From Paracoccaceae bacterium (GTDB taxonomy: Bacteria; Pseudomonadota; Alphaproteobacteria; Rhodobacterales; Rhodobacteraceae), in contig SDAL01000005.1 of NCBI GenBank assembly GCA_004153385.1, forward strand, positions 62,001 through 126,000: a stretch of 64,000 nt of DNA, given 5' to 3'. The translations under genes and the position numbers were made by a program. Under the pieces are notes generated by a model. That model did no database searches, had not been told where the DNA came from, and saw nothing but the letters and a program-made list of their open reading frames with translations. Shown here in pieces: positions 16,926 to 26,045 of the stretch (positions are counted from its first letter, which is position 1; each line of letters opens with the position of its first letter).

Positions 16926-19025
16926 TCAAAGCAGCAGGGGGCTTTTGCCAGCCGGTGGGTGCAGGCGCTGCTGGCCCATCGCGACCGGCCTGTCGAATAA
17001 AAACCCCTGTACCTCCATACAGCCCTCTTTGGCCAGAAACTGCATCTGCTCGGACGTCTCCACCCCTTCGGCCAGAACCGACAGCTCCAGACTGCGCCCC
17101 AAGGTGATCATTGCGATAACAAAGGCTTGTGCCTTGGGATCGTTGTGCAGCCCGTGGGTAAAACTGCGATCCAGCTTCAGACGGTCGAACGGAAACGCGC
17201 GCAGCGTCTCCAGCGAGGAATATCCGGTACCGAAATCATCAATGGCAATGCTGATCCCCAACGCCCTGAGGCAGGTCAGGATATGGAAGGCACGGTTGCG
17301 ATCCGTGATCACGGCGGTTTCCGTCACCTCGAATTCCAGCTGGCAGGGGGAGAGGCCGGTCCGTTTGAGAATGGCCCGAACACTGGCAAGGAAACCGTCG
17401 TGATTGAGCTGGACGGGGGACAGATTGACCGCAACCCGTGGCATGGCAAGCGCTGTGGCGTCCTTGCAGGCATGCTCCAGCACCCATTCGCCAAGTGCGA
17501 TGATCGCGCCGCATTCCTCGGCCACGGGGATGAAGGTGGCGGGCGGTATCTCGCCGTGAACCGGATGATGCCACCGCAGCAGGGCCTCGTAGCTGGTGAC
17601 CGCAGAGGTGCGGATATCGCGCTGGGACTGGTAATGGATGTAGAACTCGCCGCGTTGGATCCCGTTCCAGATATCTGCGGCCATCATCCGTTTTGCGCGT
17701 TCTGCCTCGTCCATCTCCGGTGTGAAGTAGCATATCTTCTCGAACAGTTCAGATTTCGAGCGATACATGGCCAGATCGGCATTGGCCAAAAGCGTGTCGC
17801 GCATCTGCGCATCCGACGGGCTGATCGCGATCCCGATGCTGGCCTCGGGGGTGATTTCGCGCTGCGATATCACGATCGGGTCGGTCAGGGCCTTGCGGAT
17901 CCGCGTGATGAAATCATTCAAGGCCCCCTGATCGTCAAAGGGTTTGAACGCCACAAATTCGTCTCCGCCGAACCGGCCGATTTTCTCGCCCACATTCAAC
18001 ACAGCATGCATCCGCTCGGCCAGACCTTTCAAAAGCAGATCGCCAATCGCATGGCCGTGGGTGTCGTTCACGGATTTGAACCCGTCGAGGTCGATGTTGA
18101 GCACCGCAAGCTTGCCTTTGGTCTTCTGAGCGATCTCCAGCGCGGCGTCCAGTTCTTCGATGAAACGCCCCCGATTGGGCAGGCCCGTCAGCGCATCATG
18201 GCGCGCAAGATGGATCAGTTTTTGCGCACTGTGGTTCTGTTCGGTTCTGTCGCGCGTGATCTTGGCAAACCCCAGAAGCGATCCGTCGTCCTCGTAGATG
18301 GGATCAATGACGACATGCGCCCAAAAGCTGCTGCCGTCTTTGCGGTATCTCAGGCCTTCTGCTTCAAATCGACCCTCTCGCAGGGCGGTTTGAAGCCCGT
18401 GTTGCGGCAGGCCCAGCTTGCGGTCCTCGGGGCTGTAGAACCGTGCGAAATTCTCTCCGATGATTTCGTGTGCGCTGTAGCCTTTGGTGCGTTCGGCGCC
18501 CGCATTCCAGTTCACGACCACCCCTGTGGGGTCCAGCAGATAGATCGCGTAATCGGTGATCCCTGCGACCAGCATCCTGAAGTTCCGCTCGCTTCGGCGG
18601 GCTTCGTGTTCAAACGCGATACGTTCTTCATTCGTGCGATGGGCTTGGGTGACATCGTCATAGGTCAAGATCGCGCCGCCGCCCGCCAAAGGCTGGCAGG
18701 TGATATGCATCACACACCCGTTTGCCAGTTGGTGATCGAGCCGCGTCATCTCGCCGGCCTGTATCCAGTCTGCGTGGCGGGCGATAATCTGCTGCGTGTG
18801 GGCGGCATCCCATCCACGATACGGGGCGATATTGCGCAAAAACACGCGCCACGGCATGTCGATGGCAATCTGGTCGGGGGCGATGTCGAACAGGGCCAGC
18901 AGGCGCGTATTGTAAAGCGATATCGTTTCGTCAGGGGCGATCAGAAGCACGCCATGTGCGCTGTATTTCAGGGCAATATCCCTTGGATCATGCTTGTCCA
19001 AGCGGGAACGCGAATACCATACCAT
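16926..19025 (-). CDS. PAS-PAS-GGDEF-EAL cyclic-di-GMP signalling protein
   Basis: 699 residues with no clear membrane segment. A PAS-like region lies at about 18-130, a well-formed PAS domain at about 145-262 (VVNWNAGAERTKGYSAHEIIG), GGDEF at about 270-435 and EAL at about 450-690. The diguanylate cyclase site is intact (RFGGDEF, residues 351-357). The EAL site looks complete as well: SYEALLRW at 480, AVNLSPVQL, EFEVTETA, DDFGTGYSS and LAEGVETSEQ. It may make or degrade c-di-GMP, or use one domain for regulation. The second PAS likely senses redox or a small ligand. It is transcribed alone, 385 bases downstream of a similar gene. Confidence 0.93.
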   Translation of the reverse strand: MVWYSRSRLDKHDPRDIALKYSAHGVLLIAPDETISLYNTRLLALFDIAPDQIAIDMPWRVFLRNIAPYRGWDAAHTQQIIARHADWIQAGEMTRLDHQLANGCVMHITCQPLAGGGAILTYDDVTQAHRTNEERIAFEHEARRSERNFRMLVAGITDYAIYLLDPTGVVVNWNAGAERTKGYSAHEIIGENFARFYSPEDRKLGLPQHGLQTALREGRFEAEGLRYRKDGSSFWAHVVIDPIYEDDGSLLGFAKITRDRTEQNHSAQKLIHLARHDALTGLPNRGRFIEELDAALEIAQKTKGKLAVLNIDLDGFKSVNDTHGHAIGDLLLKGLAERMHAVLNVGEKIGRFGGDEFVAFKPFDDQGALNDFITRIRKALTDPIVISQREITPEASIGIAISPSDAQMRDTLLANADLAMYRSKSELFEKICYFTPEMDEAERAKRMMAADIWNGIQRGEFYIHYQSQRDIRTSAVTSYEALLRWHHPVHGEIPPATFIPVAEECGAIIALGEWVLEHACKDATALAMPRVAVNLSPVQLNHDGFLASVRAILKRTGLSPCQLEFEVTETAVITDRNRAFHILTCLRALGISIAIDDFGTGYSSLETLRAFPFDRLKLDRSFTHGLHNDPKAQAFVIAMITLGRSLELSVLAEGVETSEQMQFLAKEGCMEVQGFLFDRPVAMGQQRLHPPAGKSPLLL

Positions 19026-19410
19026 ACCAAAACCCGACTTTAACTACGTTCGTATGCGTATGATAATCTTGAATGCGCAGATAACATGCAATTTGTTTTA
19101 TATGTGGGTCCGCGTGAGCCGCCGCCCGTGCGTGTCGGAAATTCCACACCTGTTTTTGACAGGAAATACCGCAGCGGATTTCGCCTGTCTGTAACACCTG
19201 CGCCAGTGGGGGGCGCGTGGCCGGATAACGCTGGAGTGCAGCCTATTGCAACGGGTCGGTAAGGCACGGGCCGGTAAGGTGCGGGCTGGCAAGATGGGAT
19301 GCCCGTGAAATGAGGTGGCGCCATATGGGGGTGGCGGCAGATGGGGTGGCGCGGCCCCGAACGCACGGCACAGAACGCTTGGCCCGAACGCATGATCCGT
19401 GCCGCGCCGT
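19026..19410. other. gene-free spacer between two GGDEF-EAL genes
   Basis: No plausible gene. The part next to the 16926-19025 gene is AT-rich (19026-19105) and is presumably its promoter region. A three-unit 15-bp direct repeat occupies 19251-19295, and G-rich sequence with recurring GGTGGCG elements continues to about 19360. Confidence 0.55.
19251..19295. repeat. three tandem 15-bp degenerate repeats
   Basis: Units begin at 19251 (ACGGGTCGGTAAGGC), 19266 (ACGGGCCGGTAAGGT) and 19281 (GCGGGCTGGCAAGAT). Units 1 and 2 differ at two positions; unit 3 is more diverged. It lies in non-coding DNA; no function is evident. Confidence 0.5.
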
Positions 19411-21897
19411 TCAGGTGGTGTGGCGCATATCGGCGTTGATGCATCCGGAAAACCGTGCCGTGAACTCTTGGGCCGAAAGGGCGCGGGCGTATAAAAACCC
19501 CTGTGCCTCGTCACATCCCAATGTAATCAGCTGGGCTTCCTGTTCGGGCGTCTCGATGCCTTCGGCCACCACGATTTTGCCAAAGGATCGGGACAAGGTG
19601 TTGATTGTCTTCACAATCTCCGTATCGACACCCGGCATGGAGATAAAGCTCCGGTCGATTTTCAGCGTATCCACAGGCAGGCTGCGCAGATAGGCAAGGT
19701 TGGAAAATCCGGTGCCGAAATCATCCAGCGACAGTTTGAAGCCGAAATCATGCAGCTCATCCAGCCGCGTTTTAAGACGCTGATCGGTGCCCACCAGCAT
19801 GCTTTCGGTGATTTCAAACTCGATCTGCCCGGGCTCCAGATTGAATTCTTCCAGAAAATCCTTGTTTTCCTGCACAAGCGAGGCTTGCGTCAAACGGCTG
19901 GGCGACAGGTTTATGGCCACGACCAGATGCGCAAATTCGGTATCGCGCCATGCATCGAGCTGGCGGCATACCTCGCGGGTGACGAACCTGCTGAGCTCGT
20001 GGATCAGGCCGACCTCTTCGGCAATCGGGATGAACTCGCCCGAATAGACAAGCACGCCGTCACACCGCAGCCGCACCAGCGCCTCGACGCTTTTCATCCG
20101 CCCGTCCTGTAGTGAAATCCGTGGCTGGTAATGGACCTCCACCCCACCGGTTTCCAGCGCCTCGCGCAGACGGCGCTCCTGAAAGGCGCGGTGGTGTTTG
20201 GCCGCGTTGAAATCGGAGCTGTGGAAGGCGAATGTGCTTCGGCCCTGACGCTTGGCCTCGTAAAGCGCGATATCGGCGGCGATCATCAGGCTGCTGGCAT
20301 CACTGCCGTCGTCGGGATACAGGCTGATGCCCACGCTCATGCCCGTATCCACCCGTCCGATGGTCGATTGCAGGAAAATCGGCTCGCGCGTGGCCTCGAC
20401 GATGCGGTGCGCCAGTTCGCCCGCCTCGTGCATGTTTGATATATAGGGCAGCAGGATCGCGAACTCGTCACCCGCCCACCGGCACACCGTCGCGCCTTCC
20501 TGCGCGCAGTGGCGCAGTTTTCCGGCCACCGCGCTCAGGATCTCGTCACCGCTGGCATGGCCATAGACGTCATTGACCTGTTTGAACCGGTCCAGATCGC
20601 AAAACAAAACGGCACATTTGCTGCCATCGTGTTTGCTGCGCTCCAGCGCGATGGCCAGACGTTCCGAAAACAGGGTCCGGTTTACCAGACCCGTCAGCGC
20701 GTCGTGATGGGCCAGAAAATCCAGATCGAGCGACAGCGCGCGGCGTTTGGAGACATCCTGAAACACCAAGACCCCGCCGATGATCGTGCCGGCGCGGTCG
20801 CGGATGGGGGCGGCGGAATCCTCGATGGGCAGATAGGATCCGTTGCGCGTTTTAAGGTTGGAATTGGCCTCCAGCTCCACGGTGGCCCCGGTCTCGAGCG
20901 CTTGGGTCATCGGGCATTTCACCCGCTGGCCGTCCTGATCGCTGACGTTGAACACGGTCTGGATATTGTGGCCTTGGGCCTGCTCTGTGCGCCAGCCGGT
21001 CAGAACCTCGGCCACCGGATTGAGGTAGTTCACCTGTCCCGCTGCATCGCAGGTGATGACCCCGTCGCCGATCGAACCGAGTGTGACCTCTGCCAGCTCG
21101 TGTTCGCGAAAGAGCTTCTCCTCTGTGGCTTTTCGCTCGGTAATATCCTGAACCTGCGCGACGAAATGCGACACCGATCCATCGGGCTCTCGCACGACCG
21201 AGACGGATAAAATCCCCCAGACCTGCGCGCCTGCCTTGGTGATGTAGCGCTTTTCAATCGTATAGGCGTCGGAGGTGCCATCGATCAACGCGCCCAGACG
21301 CACAAGATCAATGTCCAGATCCTGCGGATGGGTGATGGTCTGGAAATCAAGGCTCAGAATCTCGGTCGGGGTATATCCCAGCATTCTGGAAAATGTCGGA
21401 TTGACCTCGATGAACGCGCCATCGGGCCCCACGATCGCCATGCCCACGGCGGTAGAGCGGAATGCCCCTTCAAAGCGGTCTTTCAGCCTGCGGGCCTCGT
21501 CTTCCACGCGGCGTTGTTCGCTGATGTCCCAGATATAGATATGCACGCCCGTCACGTGGCCCGCCGGATCGGTTTCGGGGATATATTTTGCCAAGGAGTA
21601 GCGCGGCCCGTCCTTGGTTGCGATCACGCGTTCGAACGTGATCACCTCGCCTGACAGCGCCTGCAGGAAGTGATGCGTCACCGTTTCAAGCATTTCGGGC
21701 GCGGCAAGGTCGCGGAAATTCAAACCGACAAGGTCACAGCCGCTTTGTCCGACCCATTTCAGGGCGGCCGAATTATGGCTTTGGATGATATAGTCCGGCC
21801 CGACGAACCCGTATACAAAGGGCGCCAATTCCAAGGCGTTGCGCATCAGGCGTTGCGATATACTGCTGGGCACGACCGAAGTCCTCGTATTAGTCAC
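19411..21897 (-). CDS. PAS-PAS-PAS-GGDEF-EAL cyclic-di-GMP signalling protein
   Basis: 828 residues beginning with GTG. Three PAS units are visible: about 22-130 (FVYGFVGPDYIIQSHNSAALKWVG), 140-258 (FIEVNPTFSRMLGYTPTEIL, ending VQDITERK) and 265-385 (YLNPVAEVLTGW, ending LVFQDVSKRR). They are followed by GGDEF (about 393-560) and EAL (about 575-820). The cyclase motif reads WAGDEF (475-479 AGDEF), a variant that is still active in some known cyclases. EAL-domain residues are present: SVEALVRL at 605, AINLSPSRL, EFEITESM, DDFGTGFSN and VAEGIETPEQ. It differs from its neighbour in PAS number and in the AGDEF variant, so the pair probably respond to different signals. Confidence 0.93.
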   Translation of the reverse strand: MTNTRTSVVPSSISQRLMRNALELAPFVYGFVGPDYIIQSHNSAALKWVGQSGCDLVGLNFRDLAAPEMLETVTHHFLQALSGEVITFERVIATKDGPRYSLAKYIPETDPAGHVTGVHIYIWDISEQRRVEDEARRLKDRFEGAFRSTAVGMAIVGPDGAFIEVNPTFSRMLGYTPTEILSLDFQTITHPQDLDIDLVRLGALIDGTSDAYTIEKRYITKAGAQVWGILSVSVVREPDGSVSHFVAQVQDITERKATEEKLFREHELAEVTLGSIGDGVITCDAAGQVNYLNPVAEVLTGWRTEQAQGHNIQTVFNVSDQDGQRVKCPMTQALETGATVELEANSNLKTRNGSYLPIEDSAAPIRDRAGTIIGGVLVFQDVSKRRALSLDLDFLAHHDALTGLVNRTLFSERLAIALERSKHDGSKCAVLFCDLDRFKQVNDVYGHASGDEILSAVAGKLRHCAQEGATVCRWAGDEFAILLPYISNMHEAGELAHRIVEATREPIFLQSTIGRVDTGMSVGISLYPDDGSDASSLMIAADIALYEAKRQGRSTFAFHSSDFNAAKHHRAFQERRLREALETGGVEVHYQPRISLQDGRMKSVEALVRLRCDGVLVYSGEFIPIAEEVGLIHELSRFVTREVCRQLDAWRDTEFAHLVVAINLSPSRLTQASLVQENKDFLEEFNLEPGQIEFEITESMLVGTDQRLKTRLDELHDFGFKLSLDDFGTGFSNLAYLRSLPVDTLKIDRSFISMPGVDTEIVKTINTLSRSFGKIVVAEGIETPEQEAQLITLGCDEAQGFLYARALSAQEFTARFSGCINADMRHTT

Positions 21898-22257
21898 CGA
21901 GGGTTTAACGCATCATCTATGGCCGGACAATATTGATTATATTCAAAAAAATATAGATTTGTTGACCACCGGAATATCAATGCTCCGGCAGTGTGCATTG
22001 GGCCAGAAACATCGTGAAAATCCGGCCTGTTTTCTGTTTTTGGCGTGCGCAGCTGAACGGGGCGGGCTTTGCACGGGGCGGGGGCGCGGTATTTGCGGGT
22101 ATCGGGGCGCGCGTGTGGCTGCACTTGCCCAATCCGCCCCGAACAGCGTAAACTCCGTCCCGACCGAGCTAGACCCCTTTGCCCGTCATAGTTTCCGGTG
22201 CCTGCGTATTTTTCAACGATTGGGCAATCCTGCCTCGGACATAAGCTGACGACCATC
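21898..22257. other. divergent promoter region of GGDEF-EAL gene and ROK regulator
   Basis: A 360-base region without a credible gene. Positions about 21925-21970 are strongly AT-rich and probably hold the promoter of the signalling gene on the minus strand. The side next to the ROK gene is GC-rich, with no obvious Shine-Dalgarno before the ATG at 22258. Confidence 0.5.
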
Positions 22258-23490
22258 ATGGATGACACCACCAAGCCTCCGACGATCCTACGCCAGATCT
22301 CGATGCATTCGGTCATGCGCCTGCTGGTGCAGGGCGCACGGTCGCGTTCCGATCTGGCGCGCGAAACCGGTCTGTCGAAACAGACGATTTCCGACGTGAT
22401 GCGCACGCTGGAGGATCTGGGCTGGGTGCGCAATATCGGCACGCGGGCCGGTGGGATGGGGCGCTCTGCGGTGCTCTACGAGGTCGAGCGGCGGGCGGGG
22501 ATGGTGCTTGGTATGGATATCGGGGCCAGCCGGTTCCGCATCGAGCTGTGCGATATGCTGGGCGGGTCGCTGGCCAGTCAGGAAATGCGCACCGAACATC
22601 TGCGCGGTGACAGGTTGCTCTATGACATCCTTGATTACAGCCGCAAGGTGATTGCGGAGTGTGGCAAGGGGCGTGTTTTGCGCTTTGCATGTCTGGCGAC
22701 ACCGGGGGTGGTGCATCCGGGAACGGGGCACCTGACACGGGTCTCGGCGCTGCCGTCCCTGTCGGGCATTGATCTGGCGGGCGCTCTGGAGCAGGGTCTG
22801 GGCTGCACCACGCTGGTCGAAAACGATATGAATGCCGCCATTCTGGGCGAGCGCTGGCGCGGCACGGCACGCGATATGGAAGATGTGGCCTATGTCGGTC
22901 TGGGCACCGGTGTGGGGCAGGGCTTGATTGTGGGCGGGCGGCTTTGGCGCGGGGCGACGGGGGCGGCAGGCGAGGTCGCCAACCTGCCCATCGGGGCCGA
23001 TAGTCTGGAACCTGAATCGCTTGCGCGTGGCACGCTTGAACGTGTGCTGGGCATGCCGCAGATCTTGCAGTCCTATGCCCTGCCTGCGGGGCGTGCGGCC
23101 AGTCTGGCCGCCTTCACCCACGCGCTTGAGGCACAAGACGCGGCCGCGCAGGAGGTGCTGGAGCGGATCGGCGGGCTGTCTGCACAGCTGGTGTTGTCGA
23201 TCCAGGCGATGCTTGATCCCCAAGCCGTGGTCATGGGGGGGATGCTTGGCCTTGTGCCGGGGGTGGTGGAGAAAACGCGTGATCATCTGGCGCGGCGCTC
23301 CCCGCGCCCCGTGCGTCTTTTATCCGCAGGTCTGGGTCTGCGTTCCACAGTGATGGGGGCCAGCTATCTGGCATTGACGGGGATGTATAATCAGGTGTTC
23401 ACGCCACAGCTGGAATCGCGCAGCCTTGATCAGCCATGGCCCCTGCCATCGGTCGAGCCGGTTTCGGCACCATCCGTCGTCACGCAGTAA
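22258..23490 (+). CDS. ROK-family transcriptional regulator (NagC/XylR type)
   Basis: 410 residues from MDDTTKPPTILR; the frame extends 20 codons upstream but lacks family similarity there. Residues about 10-75 form a MarR-like winged helix (LVQGARSRSDLARETGLSKQTISDVMRTLEDLGWV). The rest is a ROK sugar-kinase-like domain: LGMDIGASRFRIEL, the ENDMNAAILGER catalytic-like Asp segment, VGLGTGVGQGLIVGGRLWRGATGAAGEVANLPIG, and a glycine-rich QAVVMGGMLGLVP. The cysteine-rich ROK zinc motif (CxCGxxGCxE) is absent. Its position beside a full GlcNAc-utilisation operon suggests it is the repressor responding to an amino sugar or its phosphate. Confidence 0.88.
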   Translation: MDDTTKPPTILRQISMHSVMRLLVQGARSRSDLARETGLSKQTISDVMRTLEDLGWVRNIGTRAGGMGRSAVLYEVERRAGMVLGMDIGASRFRIELCDMLGGSLASQEMRTEHLRGDRLLYDILDYSRKVIAECGKGRVLRFACLATPGVVHPGTGHLTRVSALPSLSGIDLAGALEQGLGCTTLVENDMNAAILGERWRGTARDMEDVAYVGLGTGVGQGLIVGGRLWRGATGAAGEVANLPIGADSLEPESLARGTLERVLGMPQILQSYALPAGRAASLAAFTHALEAQDAAAQEVLERIGGLSAQLVLSIQAMLDPQAVVMGGMLGLVPGVVEKTRDHLARRSPRPVRLLSAGLGLRSTVMGASYLALTGMYNQVFTPQLESRSLDQPWPLPSVEPVSAPSVVTQ

Positions 23491-23582
23491 AAACCCCCTC
23501 CCGCTGATACGCCTATGGTCCGGTCCCAGACGTGGCGCCGGTCCCGTATCGGTTCGTGGGGCATTCTGCGATGGGCCATGTC

Positions 23583-23598
23583 TTTGAACTTGTTCAAA
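23583..23598. promoter_or_regulatory. 16-bp palindrome, possible ROK operator
   Basis: TTTGAAC-TT-GTTCAAA, perfect 7-bp arms, lies in the spacer between the ROK gene and the GlcNAc cluster. Binding by the ROK protein is possible from location only. It is far from the first importer gene (about 1 kb), so the role is uncertain. Confidence 0.3.
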
Positions 23599-23633
23599 AA
23601 ACATGCACCGATGCCGGGTTTGACCATAAATTG

Positions 23634-23680
23634 GCCATAGTTTTCGCATTATTGCACAAATATCATGCGAAAACTATGGC
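23634..23680. repeat. large inverted repeat A (16-bp perfect arms)
   Basis: Left arm GCCATAGTTTTCGCAT (23634-23649) and right arm ATGCGAAAACTATGGC (23665-23680) match perfectly around a 15-base AT-rich loop. It abuts and shares three bases with inverted repeat B. It may be a cruciform, a large operator or a bidirectional transcription stop between the convergent ROK and GNAT genes; there is no terminal T tract. Confidence 0.65.
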
Positions 23681-23720
23681 TCCGGTACTTTGTCAGGATA
23701 CTTGACAAAGTACCGGAGCC
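23678..23720. repeat. large inverted repeat B (18-bp perfect arms)
   Basis: Left arm GGCTCCGGTACTTTGTCA (23678-23695) and right arm TGACAAAGTACCGGAGCC (23703-23720) are perfect complements with a 7-base loop. With repeat A this gives two strong hairpins in 87 bases, downstream of the 3' ends of two convergent genes (ROK, GNAT). The stems are much longer than a typical terminator and have no T tract. Confidence 0.65.
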
Positions 23721-23832
23721 GCTCTTAGCCTGCCCGTATATTTGCGAAATCGAACGTGCCTAGCACGAGACCGCAAAGAACGAGGGAGCGTCTGCAATGT
23801 TCGAGGTTGAAAGAGATGCGCGTCTGGCGCGA

Positions 23833-24435
23833 TCAGCCCTGCAGGCGGATGCCGTAGACCATCTGGTCGCTCACGCTGATATCGATAAAGCCCAAGTGAC
23901 GGTAGAACGCCGCAGCCCTGTGGTTGTTGGGATCCAGCCCCAGATGCAGCCCCGCCACGCCAAGCCCGCGCATATGCTCAAGCTGTGTTTCGATCATCTT
24001 GCGCCCCCAGCCACCGCCTTGGGCCTGCGGCAGAAGGTTGATGTGAAGATGGGCGGGATACTGCGCCAGAATCTCGGGGGCCTGGGTTTGGGGCGCGGCG
24101 ATCCGGTCGGCGGCCATCTGGTCTTTGGGGTGGCTGATGGTCATGGCGCTGGTCTGGGCGCGAACCCACGGCCACCAGTCGCGTTGCATCCGTGCCTCGA
24201 ACGCCGCCGTATCGGGCGTGCCGATCACATATCCCACGGCCCGACCGCCCTGATCGAGCACGAAGGCGCAGCCCGGTTCAAGCTTCAGGTAGGCGGCGGA
24301 GTGCAGATATCCCGCCATGCGCGGATCGGAATAAAGATGGCTGCCGTCCTCGCCCGCCGCGGCCGTCAGACGGCAGATATCATAGGCCTGATCGGTGTCT
24401 TGATCCGTCGCCAGACGGATGTGGGGATCGTTCAT
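23833..24435 (-). CDS. GNAT acetyltransferase, resembling the HAT-like domain found with O-GlcNAcases
   Basis: A 200-residue single-domain GNAT protein. The acetyl-CoA motif is spread over INLLPQAQGGGWGRKMIETQLEHM (Q-x-x-G-x-G/A pattern), followed by GVAGLHLGLDPNNHRAAAFYRHLGF. The N-terminal half (LYSDPRMAGYLHSAAYLKLEPGCAFVLDQGGRAVGYVIG) resembles the acetyltransferase-like domain attached to bacterial and animal O-GlcNAcases; this is from memory of that family and has not been searched. It is divergent from the GlcNAc importer operon, so an amino-sugar substrate is plausible. The exact acceptor is unknown. Confidence 0.75.
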   Translation of the reverse strand: MNDPHIRLATDQDTDQAYDICRLTAAAGEDGSHLYSDPRMAGYLHSAAYLKLEPGCAFVLDQGGRAVGYVIGTPDTAAFEARMQRDWWPWVRAQTSAMTISHPKDQMAADRIAAPQTQAPEILAQYPAHLHINLLPQAQGGGWGRKMIETQLEHMRGLGVAGLHLGLDPNNHRAAAFYRHLGFIDISVSDQMVYGIRLQG

Positions 24436-24657
24436 GAAAGCGCTCCTTGTTGTGTTGCGTATGAAAGCCGGAGCCTACGGCACCCTGCTTGCAATAGAAA
24501 AGGCCGCAATTTCAAAAACTGTTTTTCACGCCATTCCGCCACGCATCGCGTTCAGGCGGGCAAAGGGTCTGCCAAGGTCCGGTGCACAGCAGACGCCGCC
24601 AAAAAACCGCCCGGATACGCTTCAAATGCATAAAATAGACACAACAGGGAAACGATC

Positions 24658-25977
24658 ATGACAAAACATATCCCCGGCGCCTCCGCATTGTTACGCGGCA
24701 CCTTTCTGATCGGCTTGGGCACGGCCGCCTTGGCCACATCCGCCACCGCCGAAGACCTGCCGGTATGGCACGATTACACCTACGAGGCTCAGGTCGATGT
24801 CATCAAGACGCTGATGGACACCTTCGAGAAAGACCATCCCGATGTGCACCTGATCCGCACCCAGCGCAGCTTTGACGATCTGGCCCTGACATTGCGGCTG
24901 GCCGTAAGCGCGGGCGATGGTCCGGTGGTGACCAAGGTCAATCAGGGCCCCAAGGATATGGGCGCGATGGTCAAGGAGGGCATGCTTGTCCCGATGGATG
25001 GCTATATCTCCGAATATGGCTGGGACAAGCTGCAATCGCCGTCGGTCATCGACCGCGACCGCTGGTCGCAAGACGGCGCGTTCGGCGAGGGGCCAGCCTA
25101 TGGCATCTCCAGCCTGGCCGAGGTGGTGGGCCTTTATTACAACGAAAAGGTCCTCAAAGACGCGGGCGTGCCCGTGCCGATCAAATCGTTCGAGGATTTT
25201 CTGGCCGCACTCGACACGCTCAAAGACAGCGGTGTCACACCTATGGCGATGGGCACGACAAACGGCCATCTGGACATGCACCTGATGGCGGCGGTGGCGC
25301 AGTCGCATCTGGATGCCTCCAACCGCGCGGAACTTGACGATCTGATCTACGGACGTGGTGGCAGCTGGAAGACGGATGCGAACCTCAAGGCCGCACAGCT
25401 GATGCAGGAATGGGCCGATGACGGCTATTTCTACGACGGCTATCAGGGGATTTCCGCAACCGATGCGATGCAGCTGTTTGCTGCCGGTCAGGCCGCGTTC
25501 CTGACCTCTGGCACATGGTTCTTTGGCGATCTTCAGTCCAATCCCGATATTCATTTCATGCCCTTCCCGGGCCCGAAGGACATCGAGAACCCGATCTCTG
25601 TCGGCGGGGTGGATCTGGCATGGACGATCACATCTCTGGCCAAAGACAAGGCGACGCAGGATCTGGGGGCCGAATTCATCAATGATATGGTCTCGCCCCA
25701 AGCCGCCGAAGTGTGGGCTGCTGGTGGCTATCTGCCGGCTGTGGCATTGCCAGACGATACCGATGTCGAACTTTCGGGTCTGCTTGAGGAAGGTGTCGAC
25801 GCATGGAGCGATCTGAATGCGGTCAACGCAATCGGCCATTACCCCGACTGGTCCACGCCCACCATGCTGACCACGATCACCGATAATCTGGCCCTGTTGA
25901 TGGCCGATCGTCAAAGCCCCGAAGACTATGTGGCGGCCGTCGATGCCGACTACCAAGCCTATCTCGGCAGCCAGTAA
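24658..25977 (+). CDS. periplasmic sugar-binding protein of the GlcNAc-cluster ABC importer
   Basis: 439 residues, signal peptide to about residue 31 (LGTAALATSATA-EDLPVWHDY). Mature sequence has CUT1 family 1 features: IKTLMDTFEKDHPDVHLIRTQRSFDDLALTLRLAVSAGDGP, an interior ALDTLKDSGVTPMAMGT, and FAAGQAAFLTSGTWFFGDL. It leads an eight-gene cluster ending in nagA, most of it with overlapping stops and starts. The ligand is probably N-acetylglucosamine or a short chitin or peptidoglycan oligosaccharide, inferred from the catabolic genes; no chitinase or hexosaminidase is in the window. Confidence 0.88.
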   Translation: MTKHIPGASALLRGTFLIGLGTAALATSATAEDLPVWHDYTYEAQVDVIKTLMDTFEKDHPDVHLIRTQRSFDDLALTLRLAVSAGDGPVVTKVNQGPKDMGAMVKEGMLVPMDGYISEYGWDKLQSPSVIDRDRWSQDGAFGEGPAYGISSLAEVVGLYYNEKVLKDAGVPVPIKSFEDFLAALDTLKDSGVTPMAMGTTNGHLDMHLMAAVAQSHLDASNRAELDDLIYGRGGSWKTDANLKAAQLMQEWADDGYFYDGYQGISATDAMQLFAAGQAAFLTSGTWFFGDLQSNPDIHFMPFPGPKDIENPISVGGVDLAWTITSLAKDKATQDLGAEFINDMVSPQAAEVWAAGGYLPAVALPDDTDVELSGLLEEGVDAWSDLNAVNAIGHYPDWSTPTMLTTITDNLALLMADRQSPEDYVAAVDADYQAYLGSQ

Positions 25978-26005
25978 GCGCACAGCGTGCCTTACGCTCA
26001 TAATT

Positions 26006-26029
26006 GCCGCGGCTGTCACCGGCCGTGGC
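26006..26029 (+). terminator. short intercistronic stem-loop after binding-protein gene
   Basis: GCCGCGGC and GCCGTGGC can form an 8-bp stem (one G-U pair) with an 8-base loop, between the SBP stop and the first permease start. It is in the same position as the hairpins in the other two binding-protein operons of this window, so it likely adjusts SBP:permease expression. Confidence 0.4.
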
Positions 26030-26045
26030 ATTGAGAGGACTTCAC

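Noticed and set aside
17127-19043. 638-codon open frame on the plus strand
   Set aside because: Antisense shadow of the PAS-GGDEF-EAL gene, with no recognisable domain or ribosome site.
23678-23720. Inverted repeat B considered as a plain intrinsic terminator
   Set aside because: The stem is 18 bp and perfect, and no T tract follows on either side; listed as a repeat instead.
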